A stretch of 64,000 nucleotides of DNA from Saccopteryx bilineata (taxonomy: Eukaryota > Chordata > Mammalia > Chiroptera > Emballonuridae). The position numbers were made by a program, and so were the translations under genes. The notes beneath the pieces were generated by a model, which had not been told where the DNA came from, made no database searches, and was given only the letters and a program-made list of their open reading frames with translations. Below are positions 11,738 through 23,199 of this stretch, piece by piece. The stretch's first letter is position 1; every line of letters starts with the position of its first letter. The stretch is from positions 124,001-188,000 of the forward strand of contig NC_089494.1 in assembly GCF_036850765.1 (NCBI RefSeq), read 5' to 3'.

Positions 11738-14700
11738 ATGGGGACCCCGTGGGCGCCCCGGCCGCTCATCTGGATGGTGCTGCAGCTGGGCTGGTGGCCG
11801 GGATGGCTCCTAGGTATGTGGGTTAGGGCTGGGTGGCGGGGATTTGGGCTGGGTGGTGGGGGTCAGGTCTGGGAACAACCTCGCGCCCTCAGTCTCTGGC
11901 GGGTGGAGGAGGCCGTGCTGGGCTAGGCGTGCCCCCTGGCAGAGTGCTCTGTGGCTTTGGCTGAGAGAAATGCCCTCTTTGGGCTCATCTGGTGGTGAGT
12001 CCCGTGAGGAGGCAGCGATATCCCAGTTCTTCCTGTGCCCAGTGGGACAGCAAGCCTGTGCCCCTCTCTGTAAGATTATAGGGCTGGGATGGCCAGAGCC
12101 CCGAACCGGGGCCCAGCTACCCCAACTTGTGTTTTCCTGGGGTGGACCACCCTCACAAGGGGCTGACTGGCTCCTGACGTGACAGCTTAGACGGCTCAGA
12201 CACTTAACTCTGGGTATATTAACAGTAACTGGTGAGTCAAGACCATTGCCCCATCCCCTCCAGGTCCTGGGGCACACCGGCTCGGGCTCTCTGCACAAGC
12301 TGCCCAAGTGTAGAGCCTGGGCATGGCTCAGTGTCCACGGCAGGTCCTGGCGAGGGGGCCGGGCCCTGAGCTCACTGTACAAGCTGTCCACTGGACAGAC
12401 CCTGCACGCCCGTGATCAAAGTCAGATAGTCAGGGAGTGAGCTTCCTCCTGGCTGCCCCATCCTCAGCCAGCGCTGCACAGATGGGCACTGGGGAAGGTG
12501 GACCCCCATGTCCAGCCCAGCATCTTTCATCTGGACCTTATTGGGATAGGGATTGAGGGTCCTTGGAAGGACCAAGACAAAGTGGGGTGCCCTGACTCCT
12601 GAGTCCTGGTGCCTCAGGGCCCTCGGTCACCCTGCCCCTCCAGGGTCTGCTTGATGATGACGGGGGCACCAGACAGCCTGGTTTTCCTCCTTGCTGTAGC
12701 CTCACACCCCAGGAAGACCTCAGGGTCCATGGAGAAACTCAAACTTGGGGTCAGCGGTCCAGGTTTTTAGCTGAAATGCACCCAGTAAGAGGCCTTGCAG
12801 GGAGCCCAGGCAGAGGAGCAGGAGGGCTGTTGCAGCTCCTGGGAGGAGGACCCAAGGTGACGAAGCCGTCTGTGGTCGGGTCTCCCCCAGGGTCCCTTCC
12901 CAAAGCAGGGAAAGACGAGAGAGAGGCTCTGCAGTCAGACCCCCCAGTTTCAGATGCATTCGCCTGTGTCTCAAGAGACATTTTCAAACTCAGTGTGCCT
13001 CAGTTTCCCCATCTGTCACCCAGGGTGACCCTGCTCAGCACAGAGCACGGTAGTGCCTGTGGCCAGTGGGGTCGTCGTGAGCTTTTGCCCCGGACTCAGG
13101 CGCTCAGGGCCACAGGCGGCTTCCTGCCCCATGGCATCCTCATCCCTTGCTAATTCATTCTCTGTGTTTATTATTTTAGTCATTCCCCTGGGAACCCCCC
13201 TCCTTAGTACATGTTTTTGTTGCATTTTATGAAATATCCTAAACCTACCAGTTGGTGTCCCCTCTTCCCCCCCCACTCCGTTCTACTGGAGGAGAGCAAA
13301 TGAGAGTCCTAATCTCCGAGTCACTGACCCCCTCTGAGCCACGGTTTCCAACCTGCAGTTTAGGGACAATAATGCCTGCCCTATAGGGTCACGAGAATCA
13401 AGTCAGATCATTTATAAAAACTGTTCAGTTCAGCCCGTGACACATTTTTTTTTAAGTCAGATGGTTTTATTTACCTTTTTCAACGTATAGCTTTGAAAAA
13501 TATTTGAAATATACAGAACAGTTATAAAACAACAGTGAACACCCTTCACCCCCAGTTACCAATTGATAATATTGTCACATTTGTTGTGTGTATCCGTGGC
13601 GGTGACAGATACCATAGACCAGGCAGCTTTGTAACAGAAGTTCATGGTCTCACAGCTCGAGGCCAGAAGCTGGGATCCAGCTGTCAGCCAGGCTGGTTCA
13701 TCCAGAGGCTGGAGGGAGAATTGGTCCCAGGCCCCTCCAGGTCCTGGTGGTGGCTGTCACTCCTGCCCGTCCCTTGGCTTGTAGATGCATTACCCCAGCT
13801 CTCCCTCTGTCTTCATGTGGTGTCTCCTGTGTGTGTCTGTCCGCATGTCCCTCTTCTTATACAGACACAGTCATGTTGTAAGTCCCTTACTTTGCGCAGT
13901 CATGTTGAAGGAAGGCCACCCACCAGACCTCATCTTGAATAATTACATTGCAACCACCTGTTTCCAAATAAGGCCACATTGAGGAGCTGGGTCAGCCTGT
14001 GAATCTGGACCCACATCCCATCTCTGCATGTTACTGAGATTTGAGCTGAGCCACGGAGGGTTGCTTGCTCTGCTCGTGCCGCAGACGGTCCCTCCTCCGC
14101 AGCCCAAGTTCAGATGTCCCTGCAGCCCACCCCAGCCCAGTGGCAAGTCAAACAGTGCCTGCTTGTTTGGAGGGCACAGCCCTCAGCTTCCTCTGACCGG
14201 AGCAGGCCCTCGAGTACCCCCTCCCCTTTTTTTAACTCAAATCTCAATCTTATTTCACATATGGAAAGCTTTAGAACTAGGAATATTTTTTATTGAGGTA
14301 TAATTGGCACAACGTTGCATTATTTTCAAGTACAAAACATAATAGCTTGATATTTGTCCATACTGTGAAGTGATAACCCTGGTTAACAGCCATCACCAAA
14401 CGGAACTACAGAATTCTTTTTTCAAGATTCACTCCCCTGGCTACTCTCAAGCATGCAGTAGCCACGCCTCCATATCCACAGGGATCGGTTCCAGGATCCC
14501 CGGGAAGTCTGGTCAAGTCCCTTATTTTGCGCAAACATATTATAGTTAGTAAAGATGTTTCCCACAGAGATAGGAGTTAACAATTTTGAACCTACTTTTG
14601 TGTTCTAAGATTGAATAAAAAAGTCATACATTGTAAACTCTGAGGCTCAGGTCTTAACTGTCAGAGAAAGTAAACCCTGTGTTATCAGGTTGGAACTGGA

Positions 14701-17700
14701 TTGGAACGTGAACTCGTGGTTTTTAGCCAACTCTCACAGCAGCCGTACCTCCCGGGACATTGCCACTGGCCTGGCGGCCACTTAGGCCTTCACTGCTGCT
14801 CCTGTCCAGCCACACGGGGTTGTCACTAAATCTTGAGAATCCCCTCTTGTGTTTTTTCTCCTGTTCTCAAAGCTGCCACCTGGATTGCCCTGCCCTTACT
14901 GACTCACTCCTAATACATGATCATATTCTCCTAACTAGTCTGAAGATTTTCAGAGACAAAAACATCGTCAGAGGTGGGCAAACTCCTGGCTGGGGACTGG
15001 GGTATCCTGGCAGGAGCTCATGGAAGGGCAGCCTTGACTTGGCCCCACATATGGAAAATGGCACCTGCGGTTGCAGATTTTCTGGCATTTAAGGAGAGGT
15101 TGGAAATCCAAATTTTTTTGTGACATCCTCTATGTTTTATGTGTTATTGAATTCTAGGCTGTTTTGTTTTGTTTTTTAAAAGTTCTATGTGAGGTAAAAG
15201 AAAAACACCATGCCTGCAGGTCAAATGTATCCACCACAGCCATTTTACAGGTTCTGGCCAAAAAGCTTGTGAGAAGAGGTGACATGTACAGTCTGCCCAG
15301 GGGACTGACTGTGTGCCGCAGCCTGAGGGTGCTCAGGGCTCTTATATAAAATTGCGTGCCTTTCTGCAGATACTATCAGCTGGTGTTCCCACAATCACTG
15401 TTTCTCATGGATTCAGCAAGTGCTCAGCACGTGATAAATTCAAGTTTTGCATTCTGGAATTTTCTGGAATTTTTGGTTCTTTCAAATATTTGACCGGAGC
15501 TTGGTTGAGTCCATGGATTCGGAACGCGCAAAAGTGAAGGGCTGACTGTTCAATATTAATTTTATGTATGTATGTATGTATTTATGTATGTATGTATGTA
15601 TGTATGTATTTTTTTACAGAGACAGAGAGTGAGTCAGAGAGAGGGAGAGACAGGGACAGACAGGAACGAAGAGAGATGAGAAGCATCAATCATTAGTTTT
15701 TCGTTGCGCGTTGCAACACCTTAGTTGTTCATTGATTGCTTTCTCATATGTGCCTTGACCGCAGGCCTTTAGCAGACTGAGTAGCCCCTTCTTGGACCCA
15801 GCGACCTTGGGTTCAAGCTGGTGGGCTTCTGCTTAAACCAGATGAGCCCGCGCTCAAGCTGGCGACCTCGGGGTCTCAAACCTGGGTCCTCTGCATCCAA
15901 GTTCGACGCTCTATCCACAGCGCCATGCCTGGTCAGGCCTGACTGTTCAGTATTATTAAGTGAAGTTGCCATGATGTGCGTGACATCCTCAGGACTTACT
16001 CACCTGACAACTAGATGGTTCTACCTTTGACCCCTAGTCACCCCTCCCCCCACTGCCACCCTTGGCAACCACCAGTCTGTTCTCTGTATCCACGAGCTTG
16101 CTTTTTGTTTTTGATTCCACATATAAGTGAGATTATATGGTATTTGTCTTTCTCTGCCTGACTTCTTTTTGGGTTTTTTTTGTTGTTGTTTGTTTGTTTG
16201 GATTTTTTTCCAAGTGAGAGGAGGGGAATTAGAAAGACAGACTCTCTCATGTGCCCCAACTGGGATCCACCCAGCAACCTCTGTCTGGGCCAATACTCTG
16301 CCCATCTGGGGTCGTGCTTGCAACTGAACTATTTTTAGCTCCTGAGGCGGAGGCTGCACAGAGCCATCCTCAATGCCCAGGCTAGTGCGCTTGAACCAAT
16401 TGAGCCATGGCTGCGGGAGGGGAAGAGAGGGTGGGAGGGATGGAGAAGCAGATGGTTGCTTCTCCTGAGTGCCTTGATCAGAAATCGAACCCAGGACTTC
16501 CACACGCTGGGCTGACTCTCTACCACTGAGCCAACCGGCCAGAGCCTGTCTGACTTATTTCACTTTAGCATAATGCCCTCAACGTCTAGTCAAGCTGTCA
16601 GAGATGGCGAGGCTTTATTCGTTTTTATAGCTGAGTAGTATTTCATTGTGTATATATGCACACAACTCCCCTCGTCTATTGACGGGCACTGCGGCTGCTT
16701 CCATGTCTTGGCTTTCAGAAATAACGCTGCAGTGAAAATGGCGTGCACATGTCTTTTCTGTCACTGTTGTTGTTTTTTTTTGGGGGGGGTTGTATTTTTC
16801 TGAAGTTGGAAATGGGGAGGCAGTCAGACAGACTCCCGCATGCGCCCGACCGGGATCCACCTGGCATGCCCACCAAGGGGTGATGTTCTGCCCATCTGGG
16901 GTGTCGCTCTTATTGCGACCAGAGCCATTCTAGCGCCTCAGGCAGAGACCATAGAGCCATCCCCAGCGCCCGGGCCAACTTTGCTCCAATGGAGCCCTGG
17001 CTGCGGGAGGGGAAGAGAGAGACAGAGAGGAAGGAGAGGGGAAGAGGTGGAGAAGCAGATGGGCACTTCTCCTGTGTGCCCTGGCCGGGAATCGAACCCG
17101 GGGCTCCTGCACGCCAGGCTGACGCTCCACCATTGAGCCAACCGGCCAGGGCCCTGTCACTGTTTTTGTTTTCTTCCCAAATATGGATTTGCTGGATCAT
17201 TAGGTAGTTTTATTTTTAATTTTTTGAGGACACTCCATACTGTTTGATCACTGCAGTGGGCACTGGCGGGTGACAGGAGCGAGGTGGGTCCACAGAACCA
17301 ATACTCTGTGCTCTGGTGGTGCCGTGTCACCACAGCATGTCATCAAGTCTTTGTCCACCTTAGACTGTCACTCACATGATGCTTTCTTTAAAAAGACCTG
17401 TGTGCTTCCCAAATAAACGAGTGAAGAAGCTGCCCAGAGGAGCGGATGTGTGTGTGGGAGGTTTGGGCCCTCAATCACGAGGGAGAGAAGGGCCGGCCGT
17501 GTCTCCACTGCGGTTTGTGTGGCCCCCAGGAGGACCCCACTTGCCCTGGCCACCTGTGAGCCCCTGGCTCCCTGTGACACCAGTGCCATTTCCAGGCAGT
17601 GGCATATACTTCCACCGAGCTTACCCTCCACGGGGACTGGGGGACCCCAGCCTGGGGGCCCTCCTGGCTCTGGGTCACATCCAGCTGGCACTTGACAGTA

Positions 17701-20700
17701 TCCATAGCAATAGGCCCTGCAGGCACGGGACTGGCCATGTGCCAGCCTTGACCATGTGTCTATAGCCAGAAGAGATGCCAGGGAAAGGGACATGGCAGAC
17801 TGCCCAGGCAAGCTGAGTCCTGACCTCTCCAAGTCAGTGTCCTCAGTATAAATGGTGGTGGGGTGGCGAAGGTCCTGTCCATCTCCGAGCAAGGCCACAG
17901 AAATGTAAGCACACTGGGAACACTAGGACTCACCTGGTCTCACTACCTCAAGGCCCATCTGCCCTCTCTAGATATCTGTGGTTTTGCCCCATGTGAGGTG
18001 CCCAGGAAGATGGGCAGAGGATGTCCTGGCCACACCTGACCTGCTTTGGCCCAGACTAAAGGGGCACTGGGTCCAGGCATAGCCTGTCCCCCTGGGGGCT
18101 GCCACAAGCTCTCTGGGCAGGTGTGGTCTCAGGCCAGGGGACCCACGCCCAGTAACCATTTCCCCTCAGGCTGGAGCTGAGCAGAACAGACATGTGGACA
18201 TGCGAATGTGAGGGAGGGAAGGCAAGCATAGCCAGGCCTGTGTGTGTGTGTGTGTGTGTGTTCACATGTCAGCCAAGAGCCTCCTCCCATGGGCACACAA
18301 GACCACTCACTGCACATCCTTCTTTGGGGGAGTGTGGGCTGGAGCCCAGAGCATCAGGTGCCCCATTTCCGCCCATCTCAAGGCGATAGCTCAGCTCGTC
18401 TCTGAACTGCAGTCCCCAGAGCCCTGGCAGAAGGTATAGGGTTTCCACACTGCCCAGGTCAGCTGTGCCCAGCTCCAAGCGTGTCCTGAGATGGGGGCGT
18501 GTCCTGACTCCTGAGCCCACTGGGGGTCTGGGCTCTCAGTGGAAACCCCGCCAACCCAGCCCAGCTCCCAGGTTACCTCCCCGTCTGCTAGCACGGTGCG
18601 CACAGCTCAGGGACCCAGAATACAGAGTTGGGAACCTGGATTCAATGAAGGGCAAAGGTCCTACAACCGCCACTCGGGAGAAACGAGGTGGGGTGAGGGT
18701 TGGGTCAGAGCCAGAGGTAGCCCATGCCAGAGGTAGCCAGAGGTAGCCAGAGGATAAGATGTCCCCATGGTGTTCCCTGGTGAGAGGCGAGCACCCCGTC
18801 CCTGGGAGCATGCAGGAGAAGTGACAAGGCTCCATGGTAGAAGCTCTGCAGAGGGTACTCCATCATGGGCTGGGCCTTCCAGAACCTTCCTAGCTGACAG
18901 GATGTGGGAAGTGAGAGGGGGTCTTGGTGGACTGTCACATGCCCCTTCCTCAAGGCCTGCTGGTTCTTTCTCCACCCCACAGAAACCCCCAACAGACCCC
19001 AGAGGGCCCCCACCTTCCACCCGCTGCAGCTCACAGTGGACAAGGGTGAGACCGCCACCTTCATCTGCAGGTTCTCCAACACATCTGAGAAATTTGCGCT
19101 CAACTGGTATCGTGTGAGCCCCAGAAACCAGAGGGTCAAGCTGGCCGCCTTCCCTGAGGACAGAAGCCTGGACCACATGGACACACGCTTCCGCGTGACT
19201 CGGCTGCCGAACGGGCAGGACTTTAAAATGAGCATCATTGGCACCCAGAGCAACGACAGCGGCGTCTACCTATGTGGGGCCATTGACCTAAGCCCTGAGA
19301 TGCACATCCAAGAAAGCCCCCACGCACAGCTCACGGTGACAGGTGCAGGGGTGAGGCCCCGAGGGCAGGGGTGAGCAGGGCAGGGCAGGGCACGGTGGCC
19401 TGTTAGACATAATGAGCAGGGACTCTCTAAGCTCTAGTCCAGATGTCCCATGCCCAGGACCACAGTGACCAGTGGCCGTGGGCCCCTGTGCTTAGAAGCA
19501 CCCCAGACCTACTTGTCAATGGAGGGCAGGTGGCAGGCACCTCTCAGGATGAGGCTCTAGCAGCCTGGGTTAGACTCATCTAGACAGGTCTAGGATCCAG
19601 TCCTCTCGGGGCTCCAGGAAGTCAGGGCAGGACCCTAAGTCCCTGTCCTTGTATTCCCATCCCTGAGTCCTTCCAGTATCCCTATCCCTGAGTCTCTGTC
19701 CTCTGTGTCTCCAGAGAGAGCCTCGGAACCACCCACTGAGAGCCCCAGCCCCGCACCCAGGCCCGCTGGCCAGTTGCAGGGCCTGGTCATCGGTGTCACA
19801 AGTGTCCTGGTGGGCATCCTCCTGCTGCTACTGCTGACCTGGGTCCTGGCCACCGCCGTCCCCAGGTCTACTCAAGGTAATACCCTAGCCAGCCTCCACT
19901 GGCTGCCCCGTCCAGGTGGAGCTCAGTTCACTGTCTGTGGCCTGGTCCACCAGCCCCTCCCTCCACTGCCTTCCACACTGAGAACCCCAGGTAGAAGGTG
20001 GACTGGACCTACCAGGGTCTGGGATCCCCTCACAGACTCAGGCCATGTTCCTTCTCCCGTGCTTGCTCTCAGGAGGGGTCTGAGGGAAGGTTGCTGTCAA
20101 GGTCCCATGGGAAGGCAAGGAGAGCCCCCAGGCTGAACCACCTGTCTAGTTGCCCAAGGCCACACCCTCAGGTCACTCCTCAATCAACAAGACACTGTGA
20201 CAGTACTTCTGACATCAGTCTTAGGTCCTGTGGTGACAACCACAGCCTCCTCTGACCACCAAGAGGAAGGCTGTGGATACTATCCCCCCCCACACACATA
20301 CCCTGGTGGTGTGGTCCCAGGCAGCTGGTCCTCAGTCACTCTGTCGATGGGTGGACATCTCTGGGGCTGGAAGAAGGGGACACTGCGTAGAGGGGGTCCA
20401 GCTCATCTGCAGGCCCTGCATACCAGAGACTCTGGTCATGCTCTCCCCAGACAAGTATCTAGGGGTTGTATGTCCAACAGCAGGAGGCTCCACAGGGTCC
20501 TAGAAAAGGGCAGACAGGGCCTCCATACTCTTCCCCTAAGTGGTTGGACATAGCGGCCATGCTGACCTGCCAGGCCAGGTCCTGTGGGGTTCATTTATCC
20601 AGGAATCACATTTTCCTCCTTCAGGTATTTTTGAGGCCCGCTGTGTATCCCGGGCTCCAGTCACGGGTGCAAATGCATGTGGTGTTCCTGTACAGCACCT

Positions 20701-21307
20701 GCCAGGGAGGTGCTGCCACCGCACCGCTGAGTGTGTGTCCGCTGGGTGCTCTGTGGCACCAGCCGGAGACCCAGAGTGGGTTTGGTGCCCTGTAGTGGGC
20801 ACCAAGGTTGGCCAGATTTGCAACCAAAGACAACAGGAGCTGTCTGGAAACCAGGTGGTCCTATGCAGTCATGCACCCAGGCAACTCACGTCCAAACAGG
20901 ACCCTTGGAGATGAGCAGGGACTTAGGTAGTGGCATGGGGAGTGAGGACAGGCAGGGAGGGTGCTCCGTCACCCAGGCCCCTTCTCATGGCCAGAGGCCT
21001 TCCTCACCCTCCTCCCTGAGACCCGCACTGAGACTCGCCCCTGCTGGGCCTTCTGGGTTCCCTGACTCCCCCGTGTTTCCCTGCAGGGCCCTGTGCCTGC
21101 TGGAGTGAGGACCAGACTCTGGTGAGTTTCCTTCCCTTGCTAGTGACGGTGCTGGGGACACTGGAGATGGGAGGACAGGTGACTCTGCCCCAAGGATGAA
21201 TGGCCTCAGGAGCAGCCACTCCTTCCTTTGCCATGTCACCTTGTTTGAGCACTAGGAGCTGGACCCCAGGATGACCTGGGGACCAGCTGGACCTCAGGCC
21301 CTGCCCG

Positions 21308-21341
<34 letters not shown>

Positions 21342-21657
21342 TTGTGTGTGTGTGTGTGTGTACGCACATCTGTGTGTGCGCTGTCCACTCAGAGTGCTGA
21401 GTTCTTTCTCCCTCTTCCCTAAGAAGGAGGGCCCCTCCACAGGGCCTGTGTTCTCCGTGGACTATGGAGAGCTGGACTTCCAGGGGCGGGAGAAGACCCC
21501 GGAGCCTGCCACACCTTGTGTTCCTGAGCAGACGGAGTATGCTACCATTGTCTTCCCTGGCAGACCAAGCTCCCCCACCCGCAGGGCCTCAGCTGATAGC
21601 CCACCGGGGCCTGGGCCTTCGAGATTCGAGGATGGACACTGCTCGTGGCCCCTCTGA
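11738..21657 (+). CDS. PDCD1: Programmed cell death protein 1 (PD-1)
   Basis: Inhibitory immune receptor on activated lymphocytes that binds PD-L1/PD-L2 and recruits SHP phosphatases. Coding exons: 11738-11813, 18983-19342, 19715-19876, 21087-21121 and 21424-21657, all GT-AG; 867 nt, 288 residues, the same length as human. Residues 1-25 are a signal peptide. Exon 2 is the IgV domain with C54 and C123, the WYR core and DSGVYLCGAI before the G strand. Exon 3 encodes stalk and transmembrane helix (VLVGILLLLLLTWVL). Exon 5 holds the ITIM VDYGEL (Y225) and ITSM TEYATI (Y250), ending EDGHCSWPL. Exon 3 is 162 nt versus 156 in human, shifting the tyrosines by two. Sequons remain at N58 and N116, but the human N49 and N74 sites are absent, and residue 93 is Thr rather than Cys. 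Intron 1 (7.2 kb) holds the nested repeats. The reading frame is intact and the gene looks functional. Confidence 0.97.
13440..13600. repeat. Old LINE-like fragment
   Basis: AT-rich sequence with the layout of an old mammalian LINE 3' end (TATACAGAACAGTTATAAAACAACAG, then CACCCTTCACCCCCAGTTACC) lies in PDCD1 intron 1. The family name is uncertain. Confidence 0.4.
13600..13990. repeat. Ancient interspersed repeat, degenerate
   Basis: The block from ATACCATAGACCAGGCAGC through CTCACAGCTCGAGGCCAGAAG to CCAAATAAGGCCACATTGAG follows the order of a common old eutherian repeat (ACCATAGACTGGG... CTCACAGTTCTGG... CCAAATACAGTCACATTG). I recognise the pattern but not the exact name. Confidence 0.45.
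14281..14455. mobile_element. L1 fragment, outer layer of a nested cluster
   Basis: The segment starting TATTGAGGTATAATTGGCAC and running to GTTAACAGCCATCACCAA matches old L1 sequence. Matching L1 pieces resume at about 16,020, 16,546 and 17,165, so one L1 appears split by later insertions inside PDCD1 intron 1. Confidence 0.55.
14456..15550. mobile_element. Tigger/mariner-like DNA transposon, probable
   Basis: The left edge reads CAGTAGCCACGCCTCCATATCC and the right edge GAAGGGCTGACTG, whose reverse complement CAGTCAGCCCTTC resembles Tigger-family ends (CAGTCGGCCCTCCGTATCC). Both ends carry the CCATATCC / CATGGATTC style subterminal motifs. No transposase frame is visible and the middle is unfamiliar, so the internal extent is uncertain. 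Confidence 0.45.
15559..15938 (-). mobile_element. tRNA-derived SINE, long form
   Basis: Read on the minus strand it begins GCCTGACCAGGCATGGCGCTG, has repeated CAAGCTGG/GACCTCGG units, and ends in a GA-rich tail and a (TATG)n stretch. A 17-bp target duplication (CTGACTGTTCAATATTA / CTGACTGTTCAGTATTA) lies at 15542-15558 and 15939-15955, and includes the right end of the Tigger-like element. Confidence 0.88.
15561..15612. repeat. (TATG)n microsatellite
   Basis: About twelve TATG units with one TTTATG interruption form the tail of the SINE. Confidence 0.9.
16020..16160. mobile_element. L1 fragment
   Basis: CACCACTGCCACCCTTGGCAACCACCAG-like text and TTCCACATATAAGTGAGATT continue the split L1 of this intron before the next SINE. 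Confidence 0.55.
16168..16545 (-). mobile_element. Rhin-type SINE, diverged
   Basis: The minus-strand head GGCTCTGGCCGGTTGGCTCAG is intact; the body is more diverged than in other copies. Imperfect target duplications CTGCCTGACTTCTT and CTGTCTGACTTATT flank it, within L1 sequence. Confidence 0.85.
16546..16757. mobile_element. L1 fragment
   Basis: Sequence such as TTTATAGCTGAGTAGTATTTC and the following CATTGTGTATATATGCAC is a familiar mammalian L1 segment. It lies between two SINE insertions and continues the split L1. Confidence 0.65.
16769..17153 (-). mobile_element. Rhin-type SINE, full length
   Basis: Complete minus-strand copy from head GCCCTGGCCGGTTGGCTCAA to tail CAACTTCAGAAAAATACAAC. 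The 11-bp target duplication CTGTCACTGTT occurs at 16758-16768 and 17154-17164. Confidence 0.93.
17165..17245. mobile_element. L1 fragment, right end of nested cluster
   Basis: ATGGATTTGCTGGATCATTA and the following TTTGAGGACACTCCATACTG match the L1 segment that normally follows the preceding L1 piece, completing the interrupted element. Confidence 0.55.
18239..18260. repeat. (TG)n microsatellite
   Basis: Eleven TG units in PDCD1 intron 1, about 720 bases before exon 2. Confidence 0.9.
21309..21380. repeat. (TG)n microsatellite in PDCD1 intron 4
   Basis: An interrupted TG repeat fills much of the 302-base intron 4 and ends about 45 bases before the exon 5 acceptor. Confidence 0.95.
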
Positions 21658-22448
21658 CGGCTCCTCGCCGGCCCACGCTTTCAGACTCAACAATAGAGGA
21701 GCGTCGTGCCCTCCTGAGAGGAACACGCCGCAGCGGAGGCCACCCGGAGCTGAACCCTGTCAGGGTCACACTCCTGCACTGGGTAAGTTGCCTGGCTTTC
21801 CTCCAAATCCTTGCGGGGACCTGCGCAAAGAAGGAACCACTGTCCCATCTGGGCGAGGAGAGGAGACAGGCCCAGGACTCCAGATGCGACGCCTTGAGAT
21901 GGCCGAGTCGCTCTCCTGAACTGCTGCTCTGTCACCCTGTCCCTCCCACACACCTGCTACAAGTGTCGAGTGTCAGGAGACTTCAGGAGTCACCACGACT
22001 ATACTGCCCGTTGAGGAGCCTGGTGCCTGGACGTGCAGCGCAGGCATCTTGAACAGAGACTCTGCTTTGGGATGCCAGATCAGGTGCCCTCACAGCGAAG
22101 AGACCCAGGACATGCCACTGGGCACACAGGGCTGTTCATGAGCCTGGTGCTCCCGGGTCTGAAAAAGAGCTCCTGGCCATGGCAGGCAGGCAGCACCCTG
22201 GAGTGGCCTCTTCCTTGGCATTCATTCATGGTGCTATTTAAAGGTGACTCAGAGGCTCCCACCTGAGATGCCTGGTAGGCACACCACCCTTCCAGGCCCA
22301 CTGCTCCTTGTCCTCCGCACCAAAGCATTGGCTGTTCGGAAAGGGTGGTCGGTGGGCATCTGGGTGTGGGAACTCAGAAGCAGGCGTTTGTTGTGGGCTC
22401 CACACATACTTGAGAGGTTCTTTCCCTGTCTATTATATTATAATTAAA
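21658..22448 (+). other. PDCD1 3' UTR (putative)
   Basis: Non-coding sequence follows the PDCD1 stop. AATTAAA at 22442-22448, preceded by the AT-rich CTATTATATTATAATTAAAC, is the best poly(A) signal candidate. The UTR end is inference from that signal. Confidence 0.5.
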
Positions 22449-22953
22449 CAATGATGGAAGCTCAAAGAAAGTCCCCCGGTTCTGTCCTGCTCACAAAGTT
22501 GTGGGGAGAGGGGGAGGAGACCCTGCAGATGCTGGGTAGATGGAAGGCTCTGGCCCTCACCATAGCTGTTCCAGAAACACACAGGCTCCCTGAGGCCTCT
22601 CATGTCTGCTTCCCCCACACCCACATCCTCAGCCTCTGACTTCAGGTTGCTGCTTGACACCGCCACCCAGAAGCCCTTCCGGGCTTCACATCCCAGGGCC
22701 CCAGGGCCCCCTGCCTGCCCTCAGACCACCTTATCCTGGAACAGGGCATCCCCAAGTTCAGCCCCTGTTAGTCCCTCACACCTTGGGCTCCCTCCTGGGC
22801 AGGGTCAGATATAAAATTAGCATCCCGAATTAGAGGGCTGTCATCTATTCAAACACTAACCAGTGAGCAGAAAACGTGGCAGACAGTGTCCCATCTACAG
22901 CAGAACAGACATCATAAAATGTCTGAGGAGTAAATCTAACAAGAACTGTGCAG
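22449..22953. other. Intergenic spacer, nothing recognised
   Basis: No coding frame, RNA gene or clear repeat is visible between the putative PDCD1 poly(A) site and the first downstream SINE. Confidence 0.5.
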
Positions 22954-23143
22954 GCCTGACCTGTGGTGGTGCAGTGGATAAAGCGTCGATCTGGAATGCT
23001 GAGGTTGCTGGTTCAAAACCCCACACTTGTCTGTTCAAGGCACATATGGGAGTTGGTGCTTCCTGCTCCTCACTCCCTCTCTCTCTCTCCTCTCTAAAAT
23101 GAATAAATAAAATTAAAAAAAATAAAAATATATTAAAAAAAAA
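22954..23143 (+). mobile_element. Short tRNA-derived SINE (GCCTGACCTGTGG type)
   Basis: Begins GCCTGACCTGTGGTGGTGCA, has a CT-rich middle and an A-rich tail. Flanks AAGAACTGTGCA and AAGAACCGTGCA form a target duplication with one mismatch. Confidence 0.9.
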
Positions 23144-23199
23144 AAGAACCGTGCAAACCCACAGGAGAGCTCGGCGTGGGCCTGACTGACGGGAAAGCC

